Assembly (NCBI GenBank): GCA_009921265.1
Contig: RFYV01000001.1
Location: 1 to 64,000 of the forward strand
Reading direction: 5' to 3'
DNA length: 64,000 nucleotides
From: Betaproteobacteria bacterium
GTDB taxonomy: Bacteria > Pseudomonadota > Gammaproteobacteria > Burkholderiales > Burkholderiaceae_C
Shown here: piece by piece, positions 48,486 through 59,120 of the stretch
Layout of the letters: every line of letters begins with the position of its first letter
Position numbering within the stretch: position 1 is the stretch's first letter
Notes under the pieces: model-generated
Seen by the model: only the letters and a program-made list of their open reading frames with translations
The model's database searches: none
Told to the model about the DNA's origin: nothing
Position numbers and translations under genes: made by a program

Positions 48486-48583
48486 GATATTTCCTTGATA
48501 GACGCAGCAGCCTCGATGGCCTATTCCATCTCACTTTCCGCAAATTCTACAATTATGCCACTTTTGTAGCCATTTTGGCCTGT

Positions 48584-49846
48584 TTAGCCGCCTCGACGCA
48601 TCAAATCGAAGAAGTCAACATTGGATTTTGTTGCTTTCATGTTCTTGAGCATGAGTTCCATCGACTCAATTTCATCCATGTTGTAGATGAATTGACGCAA
48701 AATTCGGGTTTTTTGGAGAATTTCTGGGGCCAAAAGCAATTCTTCGCGGCGCGTACCACTGCGGTTGAGTTGAATAGCTGGGAAAACTCTTTTTTCGTAC
48801 AAACGGCGATCGAGGTGAATTTCACAATTACCTGTTCCTTTGAATTCTTCAAAAATCACCTCATCCATACGGCTACCCGTATCGACCAAAGCGGTTCCGA
48901 TGATGGTGAGCGAGCCACCCTCTTCAATTTTGCGAGCCGCGCCAAAAAAACGCTTGGGTCTTTGTAAGGCGTTGGAGTCCACACCACCCGATAAAACCTT
49001 GCCAGAACTAGGCACCACATTGTTGTAGGCACGGGCTAATCGTGTAATCGAGTCGAGCAAAATCACGACATCTTTTTTGAGTTCGACCAAGCGCTTGGCT
49101 CGTTCAATCACCATTTCTGCAACGTGCACATGACGAGCAGCGGGCTCATCAAATGTGGATGCAATCACTTCTCCTTTGACACTGCGTTGCATCTCGGTCA
49201 CCTCTTCAGGGCGCTCATCAACGAGCAAAACCATCATGTGACTGTCGGGGTAATTGGCTGTAATGGCGTGAGCAATATGCTGCATCATCACGGTTTTTCC
49301 ACTTTTGGGTGGCGCAACTAATAATGCACGTTGACCTTTACCAATCGGTGCAATGATGTCAATGATGCGACCTGTGATGTTTTCTTCACCTTTGATATCA
49401 CGTTCCAAACGCATGTGTTCTTTGGGGAACAAGGGCGTTAAGTTTTCAAACATGATTTTGTGTTTGTTATTCTCTGGCAAGTCACCATTAACCTTGTCAA
49501 GTTTGGTGAGTGCAAAGTAGCGTTCGCCTTCTTTTGGGATACGTACTTCGCCTTCGATCATGTCGCCTGTGTGAAGATTGAATCGACGCACTTGACTTGG
49601 ACTGATGTAAATATCGTCTGTGCTTGCGGTATAGCTCGTATCGGGGCTGCGCAAAAAACCAAACCCATCGGGCAAAATTTCTAATACACCGTCAGCAAAT
49701 ACTTGTTCGCCAGCGCGTGCACGTTTTTTAATGATGGCAAACATGAGCTCTTGCTTGCGCATACGGCCCGTGTTTTCAATTTCAAGCTCGTCAGCTTGTT
49801 TCAATACTTCAGACACGTGAAGTGCCTTGAGTTCGTTCAGATGCAT
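48584..49846 (-). CDS. rho: Transcription termination factor Rho
   Basis: 420 residues, standard length. Hexameric RNA-dependent helicase that ends transcription. An N-terminal helical domain and cold-shock-like RNA-binding domain ([15 protein letters not shown]) are followed by the ATPase core: Walker [13 protein letters not shown], Walker B region [16 protein letters not shown] and [28 protein letters not shown] (Q and R loops). The leader of about 130 nt between the trxA terminator and the start may mediate the known Rho autoregulation. trxA lies upstream on the same strand. Confidence 0.98.
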   Translation of the reverse strand: MHLNELKALHVSEVLKQADELEIENTGRMRKQELMFAIIKKRARAGEQVFADGVLEILPDGFGFLRSPDTSYTASTDDIYISPSQVRRFNLHTGDMIEGEVRIPKEGERYFALTKLDKVNGDLPENNKHKIMFENLTPLFPKEHMRLERDIKGEENITGRIIDIIAPIGKGQRALLVAPPKSGKTVMMQHIAHAITANYPDSHMMVLLVDERPEEVTEMQRSVKGEVIASTFDEPAARHVHVAEMVIERAKRLVELKKDVVILLDSITRLARAYNNVVPSSGKVLSGGVDSNALQRPKRFFGAARKIEEGGSLTIIGTALVDTGSRMDEVIFEEFKGTGNCEIHLDRRLYEKRVFPAIQLNRSGTRREELLLAPEILQKTRILRQFIYNMDEIESMELMLKNMKATKSNVDFFDLMRRGG

Positions 49847-49975
49847 ATGATCACTCCAATTGGGAGTTCGAAAAAAACAAGGGGGAGGTCAATAAAGAAG
49901 CGAGGAGTGCTTCAAGACCGGTTCTTGACCCGATCGCCAAAAAGGGTGGGCGGGATAGTGAAGAGATTATGACAG

Positions 49976-50008
49976 GAAAAAAGACCGCAGTTGGATGGTT
50001 GCGATCTT
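49976..50008 (-). terminator. Terminator between trxA and rho
   Basis: On the minus strand AAGATCGCA and TGCGGTCTT form a 9-bp stem (one G-U) with a 10-nt loop, followed by TTTT. It lies 10 bp after the trxA stop, so rho probably has its own promoter or depends on read-through. Confidence 0.8.
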
Positions 50009-50018
50009 GGGGGAATAT

Positions 50019-50351
50019 TTAGGCGAGTTCCTGATTTAAAAACTCAGTCAGTTGGGCTTTGCTGAGAGCGCCAACCTTGGTTGCTGCCAAGTGACCGCCT
50101 TTGAAAAGCATCAGGGTGGGGATTCCACGAATACCAAGCTTGCTGGGTATGTCGCGATTTTCATCTACATTGACCTTGGCTATTTGCAACTTACCCGCAT
50201 AGGTGCCAGCCATTTCGTCAAGAATGGGAGCGATGGACTTGCAGGGACCGCACCACTCTGCCCAAAAATCGACCAATACGGGTTGCGCCGATTGAATGAC
50301 ATCGGCGTCAAAACTAGCGTCGGAAACATGTTTAATTAACTCGCTGGCCAT
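50019..50351 (-). CDS. trxA: Thioredoxin 1
   Basis: 110 residues. Small dithiol-disulfide carrier that reduces ribonucleotide reductase and other cytoplasmic proteins. The active site [14 protein letters not shown] lies at about residues 29-42, with the cis-proline in [21 protein letters not shown] precedes the ATG. The gene diverges from dnaE across 137 bp and is followed by a terminator and then rho, the usual trxA-rho order. Confidence 0.96.
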   Translation of the reverse strand: MASELIKHVSDASFDADVIQSAQPVLVDFWAEWCGPCKSIAPILDEMAGTYAGKLQIAKVNVDENRDIPSKLGIRGIPTLMLFKGGHLAATKVGALSKAQLTEFLNQELA

Positions 50352-50476
50352 GCTGAATCCTTGTGAAATGAATCTTAATTTTGATGGATACCCCGATTGT
50401 GACAGAAAGGTGTGGCTTTGACTCAGCAGAGGATATTTAACATCTTTTTTGATTCCCCCTAGGGTATCTAAGAACC

Positions 50477-50482
50477 TACAAT
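50477..50482 (+). promoter_or_regulatory. dnaE -10 element immediately upstream of ATG
   Basis: TACAAT ends 6 bp before the dnaE ATG, which places the likely transcription start at or within a base of the start codon. No -35 consensus and no Shine-Dalgarno are visible, so the mRNA may be leaderless from this promoter. Confidence 0.45.
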
Positions 50483-50488
50483 AGTTGC

Positions 50489-53400
50489 ATGTTTGTTCAC
50501 CTACGCCTGCACACCGAATTTTCGATACAAGACGGAACTACCCGTATTGATGATGCATTGCAAATGGCAACACAACACGGTCAACCGGCCTTGGCCATTA
50601 CTGATTTGGGTAATTTATTTGGCGCAATCAAATTTTATAAAGCTGCTTTTTCTAATGGCATTCAACCCATTATTGGCGCTGATATTTATTTAAAAGACGA
50701 CACATCTCAGCAAAGCGAGATCAGTCGATTGTTGTTGATTGCACAAAATCACCAAGGCTATCTCAACTTATGTGAACTGCTCACGCGTGCATGGTCGCAG
50801 ATGGGCGCGCATGCGCAAGGGGTTGTTCAATTAACTCAGTTAGAAAAATTATCCGAAGGCTTGATTGTTTTATCTGGCGCCCAAGACGGCGTTGTGGGCA
50901 AAGCCTTGATACAAGGCAAACAACAACGTGCTTCCGAATTCGCACTTCAATTGGCGCGTATATTTCCGCATCGCTTTTATTTGGAAATTCAAAGAGCGGG
51001 GCGAATCGATGATGAATTGCATGTGAGTGCCACCGCGCAATTGGCCTCTCGATTGAAACTTCCATTGATTGCTACGCATCCTGTTCAATTTACAAACCCC
51101 GATGATTACGAATCGCACGAAGCGCGTGTTTGTATCTCCGATGGCGAAATATTAGGCAACACTAGACGCGTTCGAAAATTCACGCACGATCAGTTTTTTA
51201 AATCAACCGATCAGATGTTGGAATTATTCAAAGACTTGCCTTCAGCGATTCAAAACACACTCGAAATTGCCAAACGTTGTCATCTCACGTTGGATTTAGG
51301 AAAGGCCCAGTTACCCGATTTCCCAACACCTATCGTCGATGGAAAACCGCTGCCGATTGAAACTTTTTTTCATGAGTCTTCGCATCAAGGATTGCAACAA
51401 AGGTTGCTGCATCTCTATCCCGATCAAATAGAACTTGAAAAAAATCAACAGCATTACAAAGACCGTTTGGATTTTGAAATCAAGACCATTATCAAGATGG
51501 GATTTCCTGGTTACTTTCTGATCGTTAGTGACTTTATCAATTGGGCAAAAAAAAATGGCTGCCCTGTTGGACCTGGCAGAGGATCAGGCGCGGGTTCCTT
51601 GGTTGCATATGCCCTCAACATCACTGATTTAGATCCCTTGCAATACAACTTGCTGTTTGAGCGGTTTCTCAATCCTGAGCGTGTATCGATGCCTGACTTC
51701 GATATTGATTTTTGCCAAACCAATCGCGACCGTGTGATTGAGTATGTCAAACAAAAGTACGGTCGTGATGCGGTCAGTCAAATCGCCACATTTGGAACCA
51801 TGGCCGCACGAGCTGCAATCCGCGATGTCGGGCGCGTGCTTGATTTAAGTTACAACTTTTGCGATGGCATCGCAAAGCTCATTCCCAATAAGCCCGGACA
51901 GCACATGACGATTGCTAAGGCTATTGAAATTGAACCTGTGCTGGCGCAACGACTCGACAAAGAAGAAGATGTGAAGGCTTTGTTGCACTTGGCTCAAAAA
52001 TTGGAAGGCATTGCTCGCAATGTGGGCATGCATGCTGGAGGTGTATTGATTGCTCCAGGCAAGCTCACCGATTTTTGTCCACTGTATCAACAGCCTGGAA
52101 GTGATGCGGCGATCAGTCAGTTTGACAAAGACGATGTGGAAGCCGTTGGTTTGGTCAAGTTTGACTTTTTGGGATTGGCAACGCTCACTATCCTGGAAAT
52201 TGCTAAAGATTTAATCGTCAGTCGCCATCAAGGACAAGAAAATTTTTCATATGAAAATATTCCGCTCAAAGATGCCGCAACTTATCAACTGTTTGCAAAA
52301 GGCAAAACAGAAGCTGTTTTTCAATTTGAAAGTCGCGGTATGCAAGGCATGTTGCGCGATGCAAAGCCTTCACGCCTGGAAGATTTAATTGCGCTCAACG
52401 CCTTGTATCGCCCGGGTCCCATGGATTTAATCCCCAGTTTTGTGGCGCGCAAAAATGGCCGTGAAAAAGTGGAATATGCGCATCCCTTGGTTGAGTCGGT
52501 GTTGTCTGAAACCTACGGAATCATGGTGTATCAAGAGCAGGTGATGCAAACCGCACAAATATTGGGTGGTTACACATTGGGCGGTGCAGATTTATTGCGT
52601 CGTGCAATGGGTAAGAAAAAACCAGAAGAGATGGCCGAGCACCGTAATATTTTTAGAGAAGGTGCGGCCAAACAAAACATCAGTCCGAACAAAGCAGATG
52701 AAATTTTTGACTTGATGGAAAAATTTGCGGGTTACGGCTTTAACAAATCACACGCCGCTGCGTATTCACTGTTGGCCTATCACACGGGCTGGCTTAAGGT
52801 CCATTACACCGCAGAATTTTTCTGCGCCAACATGACTGTTGAGATGGACGACACGGACAAACTCAAAGTCTTGCACGAGGACGCAGTCAAATTGGGTTTG
52901 AGTTTTGAAGCGCCCGATATCAATCGTGGAAATTATCGATTCGAGCCCGTCTCTAATCGTGTGATTCGATATGGTTTGGGCGCCATCAAAGGTTCGGGGC
53001 AGCAAGCGATTGAGGCTGTTGTCAAAGCCCGACAAGCAGGGGGTGCATTCACCAGCCTGTTTGATTTTGCAGTTCGTGTCGATCGCTCAAAATTTAATAA
53101 ACGCACACTCGAGTCATTGATCAAAGCGGGTGCATTTGACACCATCAATCTCAATCGTGCGTCGTTACTTGCTTCGGTTGATCGTGCATTTGATTTTTCT
53201 CAATCACAGCAGGTCAATGCCTTGCAAAGTGGTTTATTTGACAGCGCAGATACGCACGGATCGAGTACCCAAGAGCCCGACTTGATCCAAGTGGTTCCTT
53301 GGCACGTCAAAGAAAGATTAACGCAAGAAAAAACAGCCGTTGGTTTTTATTTGTCTGGTCATTTATTTGATGAGGTCGATAGTGAGGTGAGGCAATTTGC

Positions 53401-53956
53401 CAAATTGCGATTGAAAGATTTGATTGAATTGAGCGAGCCAGTGGTTGTCGCAGGTATCGTTAGTGACTTGCGTCAAATCAATATACAAAGAGGCAAGCTC
53501 ACATTTTTTAAACTCGATGACAAATCAACCTCTATCGAGGTCACAGTGGATGAGGCGGTCTTCAATGCGAACAAACATTTAATAAAGGACGATCAATTGG
53601 TCATACTGATGGTTAAAGCTCAGCCCGATCGTTTCTCGGGTGGTTTGCGTATTCAAGTTCAACAAGCGTGGGATTTGGCGGGCGCGCGTTGTCGGTTTGG
53701 AAAATACATGCAAATCAACGTCAACGGCAAACTACCTGATTTGGATCGAATCCTCAAAGATCATCCTGCACGCGTGGAGTCCACAGAAAATGGCAATTTA
53801 ATTCGTGGCTTGTCAGTAAGGTTTCAGTTGATTCGTGATGGCGCGCAGGCGCAAATTGATTTGGGCGAGGCGGCCAAATTTTTCCCTACGGATGCAGCTT
53901 TGGCCGCATGGACTTCACAGGCACATCAAGGTCAAGCCCAAATTATTTATGATTGA
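50489..53956 (+). CDS. dnaE: DNA polymerase III alpha subunit
   Basis: 1155 residues, normal for DnaE1. Replicative polymerase. The N-terminal PHP domain starts [15 protein letters not shown]; the catalytic C-family core has [16 protein letters not shown] and [20 protein letters not shown], with the palm aspartates in PDFDIDF (about residue 405). Later come the beta-clamp region and an OB fold ([27 protein letters not shown]). No separate ribosome site is visible, and a -10 box ends 6 bp before the ATG. pgsA follows after 6 bp. Confidence 0.97.
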   Translation: MFVHLRLHTEFSIQDGTTRIDDALQMATQHGQPALAITDLGNLFGAIKFYKAAFSNGIQPIIGADIYLKDDTSQQSEISRLLLIAQNHQGYLNLCELLTRAWSQMGAHAQGVVQLTQLEKLSEGLIVLSGAQDGVVGKALIQGKQQRASEFALQLARIFPHRFYLEIQRAGRIDDELHVSATAQLASRLKLPLIATHPVQFTNPDDYESHEARVCISDGEILGNTRRVRKFTHDQFFKSTDQMLELFKDLPSAIQNTLEIAKRCHLTLDLGKAQLPDFPTPIVDGKPLPIETFFHESSHQGLQQRLLHLYPDQIELEKNQQHYKDRLDFEIKTIIKMGFPGYFLIVSDFINWAKKNGCPVGPGRGSGAGSLVAYALNITDLDPLQYNLLFERFLNPERVSMPDFDIDFCQTNRDRVIEYVKQKYGRDAVSQIATFGTMAARAAIRDVGRVLDLSYNFCDGIAKLIPNKPGQHMTIAKAIEIEPVLAQRLDKEEDVKALLHLAQKLEGIARNVGMHAGGVLIAPGKLTDFCPLYQQPGSDAAISQFDKDDVEAVGLVKFDFLGLATLTILEIAKDLIVSRHQGQENFSYENIPLKDAATYQLFAKGKTEAVFQFESRGMQGMLRDAKPSRLEDLIALNALYRPGPMDLIPSFVARKNGREKVEYAHPLVESVLSETYGIMVYQEQVMQTAQILGGYTLGGADLLRRAMGKKKPEEMAEHRNIFREGAAKQNISPNKADEIFDLMEKFAGYGFNKSHAAAYSLLAYHTGWLKVHYTAEFFCANMTVEMDDTDKLKVLHEDAVKLGLSFEAPDINRGNYRFEPVSNRVIRYGLGAIKGSGQQAIEAVVKARQAGGAFTSLFDFAVRVDRSKFNKRTLESLIKAGAFDTINLNRASLLASVDRAFDFSQSQQVNALQSGLFDSADTHGSSTQEPDLIQVVPWHVKERLTQEKTAVGFYLSGHLFDEVDSEVRQFAKLRLKDLIELSEPVVVAGIVSDLRQINIQRGKLTFFKLDDKSTSIEVTVDEAVFNANKHLIKDDQLVILMVKAQPDRFSGGLRIQVQQAWDLAGARCRFGKYMQINVNGKLPDLDRILKDHPARVESTENGNLIRGLSVRFQLIRDGAQAQIDLGEAAKFFPTDAALAAWTSQAHQGQAQIIYD

Positions 53957-53962
53957 AACCTA

Positions 53963-54529
53963 ATGTTCTTTAATATTCCCACTTTGTTTACTTGGACGCG
54001 CATTATTGCGATTCCCTTAATGGTTGCCGTTTTTTATTTACCCTTGGATGTTCAAACGCACAATTTAGTAGCCACTGTGATGTTTGTTATTTTTGCACTC
54101 ACCGATTGGTTGGATGGATACTTGGCTCGCAAACTCAATCAAACCTCTGCGTTCGGTGCTTTTTTAGATCCGGTTGCTGATAAATTTTTGGTTTGCGCAA
54201 GCCTCTTAATTCTTGTTCATTTGGGTCGCGCCGATGTTTTTGTGTCGCTCATTATTATTGGTCGCGAAATCGCCATTTCTGCTTTGCGTGAATGGATGGC
54301 ACAAATGGGAGCCACCAAAAGCGTGGCGGTTCATATGCTTGGAAAAATAAAGACCACCGTGCAAATGATCGCTATTCCATTTTTGTTGTTTGATGGCGTT
54401 TTGTTCGGTTGGATGGATACTCATATTTGGGGATTATTTTTAATTTGGATCGCAGCCATTCTTACTGTGTGGTCGATGATTTTTTATTTGCAAAAAGCCT
54501 TGCCATTTATTCGCTCCAGCGTTAAATAA
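53963..54529 (+). CDS. pgsA: CDP-diacylglycerol-glycerol-3-phosphate 3-phosphatidyltransferase
   Basis: 188 residues, four or more membrane spans. Makes phosphatidylglycerophosphate from the CdsA product. The CDP-alcohol phosphotransferase motif D-x2-D-G-x2-A-R-x8-G-x3-D-x3-D is fully present: TDWLDGYLARKLNQTSAFGAFLDPVADKF split across about residues 46-74. N-terminal IPTLFTWTRIIAIPL is typical. It follows dnaE by 6 bp and shares its last base with the start of the next gene. Confidence 0.95.
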   Translation: MFFNIPTLFTWTRIIAIPLMVAVFYLPLDVQTHNLVATVMFVIFALTDWLDGYLARKLNQTSAFGAFLDPVADKFLVCASLLILVHLGRADVFVSLIIIGREIAISALREWMAQMGATKSVAVHMLGKIKTTVQMIAIPFLLFDGVLFGWMDTHIWGLFLIWIAAILTVWSMIFYLQKALPFIRSSVK

Positions 54530-55422
54530 TGTTTAAATTTAAATCCTTGCTAGGCATCAATAGCATGCCTATCGTTTTTGTTCTGATCTGGAGCACGGGT
54601 TTTATTGTCGCTCGATATGGAATGCCCTATGCTCCGCCTTTTCATTTTTTGGCTTGGCGTTATCTTTTTTCGATTACTTGCTTTTTATTTTGGGTTTATT
54701 TTGCAAAAGTTGCATGGCCCAATCACTCCAGGCAATGGTTTCATTTGGCGGTAACTGGCGCATTGATGCATGCTGGATATTTAGGGGGCGTGTGGTCAGC
54801 GGTCAAACTCGGAATGGGCGCGGGCCTGACATCTCTGATCGTTGGATTTCAGCCTGTGTTAACTGGCATATGGCTTTCCTCAACAGGAGGGAAAGTCACA
54901 AAACGTCAATGGTTGGGATTGATTCTCGGTTTTTTGGGTTTGATGTTGGTGGTGTCCAAAAAAATTGAATCTTCATTAGAAGTCACCCCTTGGAGTTTGC
55001 TTTGTATTTTAACTGCTCTCGCATCGATCACCATTGGCACGCTCTACCAAAAAAAGTTTGTTCAACCCTGCGATGTCAGAAGCGCTAATACTGTTCAATT
55101 AATTTCTGCGCTTTTATTAACAGCGCCACTGGCATTTCTAGAAGCAGGCGACATGCAATGGAATCTTCAGCTGTGGGGATCGATGGCTTGGTCAGTTTTG
55201 GGTCTCACCCTAGGCGGCAGTTCTTTGTTATACATGTTGATTCAACGCGGTGCGGCAGCCTCCGTCACTAGTTTAATGTATTTGGTGCCGCCCACAACAG
55301 CTTTGTTGGCTTGGATTTTGTTTGACGAGGTGATTACGGCACTTACATTAATCGGAATTGCCCTAACGGCGGTGGGAGTCAGCTTGGTCGTGCGTCCAGT
55401 CAGCACACAGTCAGACAAATAA
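54529..55422 (+). CDS. EamA/DMT-family transporter
   Basis: 297 residues with about ten membrane spans in two tandem EamA halves; WSTGFIVARYGMPYAPPFHFLAWRY opens the first and LTALASITIGTLYQKKFV the second. The family includes metabolite and amino-acid exporters; substrate cannot be assigned. The start codon overlaps the pgsA stop by one base (TAATG), so it is translated with pgsA. The tail SDK is polar. Confidence 0.85.
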   Translation: MFKFKSLLGINSMPIVFVLIWSTGFIVARYGMPYAPPFHFLAWRYLFSITCFLFWVYFAKVAWPNHSRQWFHLAVTGALMHAGYLGGVWSAVKLGMGAGLTSLIVGFQPVLTGIWLSSTGGKVTKRQWLGLILGFLGLMLVVSKKIESSLEVTPWSLLCILTALASITIGTLYQKKFVQPCDVRSANTVQLISALLLTAPLAFLEAGDMQWNLQLWGSMAWSVLGLTLGGSSLLYMLIQRGAAASVTSLMYLVPPTTALLAWILFDEVITALTLIGIALTAVGVSLVVRPVSTQSDK

Positions 55423-55463
55423 CGAGCAATGATTTATCATTGAAAAATTCTAAAGAGGTAATT

Positions 55464-56552
55464 ATGTCGAACAAAAAAATTGCTGTGATCGCAGGAGACG
55501 GGATTGGCAAAGAGGTTATGCCCGAAGGTTTGAGGGTATTGGATGCCGTCGCGCGAAAAATGAATATCCCACTCACATTCAATCATTTTGATTTTTCATG
55601 CTGGGACTATTTTGAAAAACACGGAAAGATGATGCCCGATAACTGGAAAGAGCAAATCGGTGGGCATGATGCTATTTATTTTGGTGCTGTGGGTTGGCCC
55701 GATAAAATTCCAGATCACATCTCGTTATGGGGTTCTTTACTTTTATTTCGCCGTGAGTTTGATCAATACATCAATTTGCGGCCCGCCCGTTTGATGCCTG
55801 GCATCATTGCACCCGTGGTTCGCAGAGATGGCTCTGCGCGACAACCTGGCGAAATCGATATGTATATTTTGCGTGAAAACACCGAAGGCGAATACTCCAG
55901 TATCGGTGGCCGCATGTTTGAAGGAACGTCACGTGAAATCGTGATGCAAGAAAGTGTCATGACACGAATTGGTGTTGATCGTGTGCTCAAGTTTGCATTT
56001 GATTTAGCGCAGTCAAGACCCAAAAAGCATCTCACCAGTGCCACTAAATCCAACGGTATTGCAATCACCATGCCTTATTGGGATGAGCGAGTTGCGCTCA
56101 TGGGTAAACAATATCCGCAAGTCAAACTCGATAAATTTCATATCGACATTTTGACTGCGCACTTTGTTCAGCGCCCTGATTTTTTTGATGTGGTCGTGGC
56201 GAGCAATTTATTTGGTGACATATTGAGTGATCTTGGCCCTGCCTGCACAGGCACGATTGGTATTGCACCCAGTGCCAACCTTAATCCATCGCGTGAAATG
56301 CCTTCTTTGTTTGAACCTGTGCATGGCTCAGCGCCTGATATTGCAGGCAAAGGTATTGCAAATCCAATTGGTCAAATTTGGTGCGGTGCCATGATGTTGG
56401 AATTTTTGGGCTATAAAGATGCTCACGATGCCATATTGTCTGCAATAGAAAAAACCCTTGATCCCAAAAGTGGGGCGCCGCGCACACCCGATTTAGGGGG
56501 TAAGTCAAGTACTTCTGACCTAGGGAAAGCCATAGTCAGCACATTAGGGTAA
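55464..56552 (+). CDS. Tartrate/D-malate-type dehydrogenase (isopropylmalate dehydrogenase family)
   Basis: 362 residues from the ATG at 55464, preceded by AGAGG; the track start adds eight residues. A beta-decarboxylating NAD-dependent dehydrogenase: IAVIAGDGIGKEVMPEGL, substrate-binding arginines in LLLFRREFDQYINLRPARLMPG, DMYILRENTEGEYS, and the metal and NAD region NLFGDILSDL plus PVHGSAPDIAGKGIANP. The short spacer GWPDKIPDHISLWGSLL and overall length favour tartrate dehydrogenase/decarboxylase or D-malate dehydrogenase over LeuB. Activity on tartrate, D-malate or both is possible. Confidence 0.85.
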   Translation: MSNKKIAVIAGDGIGKEVMPEGLRVLDAVARKMNIPLTFNHFDFSCWDYFEKHGKMMPDNWKEQIGGHDAIYFGAVGWPDKIPDHISLWGSLLLFRREFDQYINLRPARLMPGIIAPVVRRDGSARQPGEIDMYILRENTEGEYSSIGGRMFEGTSREIVMQESVMTRIGVDRVLKFAFDLAQSRPKKHLTSATKSNGIAITMPYWDERVALMGKQYPQVKLDKFHIDILTAHFVQRPDFFDVVVASNLFGDILSDLGPACTGTIGIAPSANLNPSREMPSLFEPVHGSAPDIAGKGIANPIGQIWCGAMMLEFLGYKDAHDAILSAIEKTLDPKSGAPRTPDLGGKSSTSDLGKAIVSTLG

Positions 56553-56651
56553 AAAAATATTTTTTACCTGTCTGCGAATTAAAAAAGAATAGAATTCGAC
56601 TTCTTTGAAAATTAATGTGATTTTGATACCAGTTTGTTAGGGGATTTTTTT

Positions 56652-56924
56652 GTGAATAAAAATGAATTGATTGAACATATTGCCAAGTATGCGGATATTT
56701 CTAAAGCTGCTGCAACGCGTGCACTTGAAGCGACGATTGGTGCTGTTAAAACAACACTTAAAAAGGGCGGAACGGTCTCTTTGGTCGGTTTTGGTACTTT
56801 TGCGGTCACCAAACGTGCGGGCCGCACAGGCAGAAACCCACGCACTGGAGAACCTATTAAAATAAAGCCAGCGAAAGTTCCTAAGTTCCGTCCAGGTAAA
56901 GCACTCAAAGATGCTCTAAACTAA
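56652..56924 (+). CDS. hupB: HU-family DNA-binding protein
   Basis: 90 residues from the GTG at 56652, with AGGGGA 7 bp upstream; this restores the usual [15 protein letters not shown]-terminus, whereas the track ATG at 56634 adds six residues and has no ribosome site. The DNA-binding arm contains [17 protein letters not shown], including the intercalating proline. HU compacts and bends the chromosome. tRNA-Val starts 15 bp after the stop, so both may be on one transcript. Confidence 0.95.
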   Translation: MNKNELIEHIAKYADISKAAATRALEATIGAVKTTLKKGGTVSLVGFGTFAVTKRAGRTGRNPRTGEPIKIKPAKVPKFRPGKALKDALN

Positions 56925-56939
56925 CATATTGAATCGGTG

Positions 56940-57015
56940 GGGTGCTTAGCTCAGTTGGTAGAGCGGCGCCCTTACAAGGCGTAGGTCGGCGGTTCGAGAC
57001 CGTCAGCACCCACCA
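56940..57015 (+). tRNA. tRNA-Val(TAC)
   Basis: 76 nt with encoded CCA. Acceptor stem GGGTGCT pairs with AGCACCC; anticodon arm GCGCC-CTTACAA-GGCGT gives anticodon TAC (reads GUA, and by wobble other GUN codons). T arm CGGCGGTTCGAGACCGT is standard. It lies between hupB and ppiD and is followed by a terminator hairpin. Confidence 0.97.
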
Positions 57016-57022
57016 AAGATTC

Positions 57023-57053
57023 AAAGGCGAACAGGGTTCGCCTTTTCTTTTTT
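57023..57053 (+). terminator. Terminator after tRNA-Val
   Basis: AAAGGCGAA and TTCGCCTTT form a 9-bp stem with a CAGGG loop followed by TCTTTTTTC. It starts 8 bp after the tRNA CCA end and just ahead of ppiD, which would then need its own promoter or partial read-through. Confidence 0.85.
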
Positions 57054-57078
57054 CTTGACCCCAACCGAGTTCTCAAGC

Positions 57079-58992
57079 ATGTTTGATTTTGTTCGTCAGC
57101 ATAAAAAGATCATGCAGTTTCTGCTGGTCTTGCTCATCTTTCCATCATTTGTTTTATTTGGAATTGATGGATATAACCGTTTCCGTGATACTGGAGCCGC
57201 TGTCGCTGTTATCGATGGCGTTGAAATCACTCAATCACAGTGGGACGCTGCGCATCGAAGCGAAGCCGATCGAACTCGCAACTCTATGCCCAACATCGAT
57301 TTAAAAATGTTGGACTCGGACGCTTTTAAATACAGCGTTTTGGACCGCATGGTTCGTGATCGAATTTTGCAAGCCGCTGTAGAAAATGCCAAACTCACCG
57401 CCAGTGATTCCAAACTTGCCCAAGAGCTTCAACAAAACCCAACTATTGCAGCTTTGCGCAAAACTGATGGCTCATTAGACGTCGAGCGTTACAAGCAATT
57501 GTTGGCGGCTCAAAGCATGTCACCCGAAATGTTCGAGGCATCGATTCGAAGTGATTTGTCGGTGCGTCAAGTCATGGTGGGTGTTTCTGCTTCTGCATTT
57601 GCCAAGCCAGTATGGGCCAATATAGCTATAGATACTTGGTTGCAACAACGCGAAGTTCAAGTTGTGCAATTTTTAGCATCCGATTACCGTATGCAAATCA
57701 AACCCACCACGGAACAAATTCAAGCGTTTTACGACAAAAATAACCAACGTTTTCAATCCACCGAAAAAGCCGACATCGAATACGTTGTATTGGATTTGGC
57801 ACAAGTTGAAAAAACCATCACACTCAACGAAGCCGATTTAAAAACTTACTATCAACAAAATCAAGAAAGACTCTCTGCCAAAGAAGAAAGACGTGCAAGT
57901 CATATTTTGATAAACGCACTTCAGTCTGCTTCGCAGGCTGATCGACAAAAAGCCAAATCATTGGCCGATCAATTGCTTCAAGAAGTACGCAAAGCACCGC
58001 AAAATTTTGCTGAAGTGGCCAAAAAACATTCACAAGACCCAGGCTCTGCACCTAAAGGTGGAGATCTTGATTTTTTTGCGCGGGGCGCCATGGTCAAACC
58101 CTTTGACGAGGCCGCATTTGCACTGGCAAAAGGGGACGTTAGCGATGTAGTAGAGTCCGATTTTGGATATCACATCATCAAACTTACTGACATTAAATCA
58201 CCTAAGCTGCCTAGTTTTGAAGAAATGCGCCCCAAAATTGAAGCCGAGGTTCGCAAGCAACAGGCTCAGCGTAAATTTGCTGAAGTGGCTGAGCAATTTA
58301 CCAATACTGTTTATGAGCAATCAGACAGTTTGCAGCCCTTGGTTGAAAAACTCAAGTTACAAATTCAAAAATCATCTGGTCTCACGCGAATTGCAGATAC
58401 ATCGCTCAAAAATATTTTGTCTAACTCTAAATTATTGAATGCAATTTTTTCTGCTGATAGCTTAGACAAAAAACGAAACACCGAAGCCGTTGAAACCGCA
58501 CCCAATCAATTGGTATCCGCGCGTGTCACGAAATATTACCCTGCTAAAACTTTGGCCTTAGATGAGGTCAAGCCACTTGTCACAGAAACCTTGGTCAAAG
58601 ATCAATCTGCCGAGTTGGCCAAAAAAGAAGGCGTTCAAAAATTAGATTCATGGAAAAAAGGCGAGCCCGCTCAAAAATTGAGTGCGGCTGTTAACTTGTC
58701 TCGCAACAAACCCTCCAACTTACCTCCACAACTCTTGGATGCTGTTTATAGAGCGCCAGCGGAAACACTTCCTGCGTGGGTCGGTGCTGATTTGGGTGCG
58801 CAAGGTTATGCCATCGCTCGTATTAATCAGGTGAGTGCAGCTACCGAAAAAACCGACAAAAAGGCAATGCATGAAAGATTGCAGCAGTTAATTTCTGCAG
58901 CCGAGAGTTTGAGTTACTACAACTTCCTCAAAGAAAAATTCAAGGTGCAGATTCGTGTGCCCAGCCCTTTGAGTCCAACCAAGGCCTCTTGA
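57079..58992 (+). CDS. ppiD: Periplasmic folding factor PpiD (SurA_N/parvulin)
   Basis: 637 residues from the ATG at 57079, where MFDFVRQHKKIMQFLL begins; the track TTG at 57055 adds eight residues. One membrane anchor near the N-terminus (LLVLLIFPSFVLFGI) leaves the rest in the periplasm. A SurA_N-like region (IDGVEITQSQWDAAHR) is followed by a parvulin domain with RRASHILI, AEVAKKHSQDPGSAPKGGDLDFF and VSDVVESDFGYHIIKL. PpiD works near the SecYEG exit on new envelope proteins. Length matches E. coli PpiD (623). Confidence 0.93.
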   Translation: MFDFVRQHKKIMQFLLVLLIFPSFVLFGIDGYNRFRDTGAAVAVIDGVEITQSQWDAAHRSEADRTRNSMPNIDLKMLDSDAFKYSVLDRMVRDRILQAAVENAKLTASDSKLAQELQQNPTIAALRKTDGSLDVERYKQLLAAQSMSPEMFEASIRSDLSVRQVMVGVSASAFAKPVWANIAIDTWLQQREVQVVQFLASDYRMQIKPTTEQIQAFYDKNNQRFQSTEKADIEYVVLDLAQVEKTITLNEADLKTYYQQNQERLSAKEERRASHILINALQSASQADRQKAKSLADQLLQEVRKAPQNFAEVAKKHSQDPGSAPKGGDLDFFARGAMVKPFDEAAFALAKGDVSDVVESDFGYHIIKLTDIKSPKLPSFEEMRPKIEAEVRKQQAQRKFAEVAEQFTNTVYEQSDSLQPLVEKLKLQIQKSSGLTRIADTSLKNILSNSKLLNAIFSADSLDKKRNTEAVETAPNQLVSARVTKYYPAKTLALDEVKPLVTETLVKDQSAELAKKEGVQKLDSWKKGEPAQKLSAAVNLSRNKPSNLPPQLLDAVYRAPAETLPAWVGADLGAQGYAIARINQVSAATEKTDKKAMHERLQQLISAAESLSYYNFLKEKFKVQIRVPSPLSPTKAS

Positions 58993-59021
58993 ACAAAAAA
59001 CGAGGTCTTTGCGCAAGTCGT

Positions 59022-59027
59022 TATAAT
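59022..59027 (+). promoter_or_regulatory. tRNA-His -10 element
   Basis: Perfect TATAAT 11 bp upstream of the tRNA-His 5' end, placing the start of transcription just ahead of the gene. No strong -35 hexamer is seen at 16-18 bp. Confidence 0.55.
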
Positions 59028-59038
59028 TGTATTTCTAC

Positions 59039-59115
59039 GGTGGCTGTAGCTCAGTTGGTAGAGTCCAGGATTGTGATTCCTGTTGTCGTGGGTTCGAGCC
59101 CCATCAGCCACCCCA
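59039..59115 (+). tRNA. tRNA-His(GTG)
   Basis: 77 nt with the extra 5' G at position -1 expected for histidine tRNAs and an encoded CCA. Anticodon stem and loop CAGGA-TTGTGAT-TCCTG gives GTG; T arm CGTGGGTTCGAGCCCC. It lies between ppiD and the convergent quinone oxidoreductase gene. Confidence 0.97.
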
Positions 59116-59120
59116 AATTT

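Noticed and set aside
50451-50468. CCCTAGGG palindrome in the dnaE-trxA gap
   Set aside because: Only 8 bp and flanks are not symmetric; could be chance, so not called as an operator.
54654-54968. 104-residue plus-strand ORF inside the EamA transporter gene
   Set aside because: Out-of-frame shadow of a well-supported membrane protein gene.
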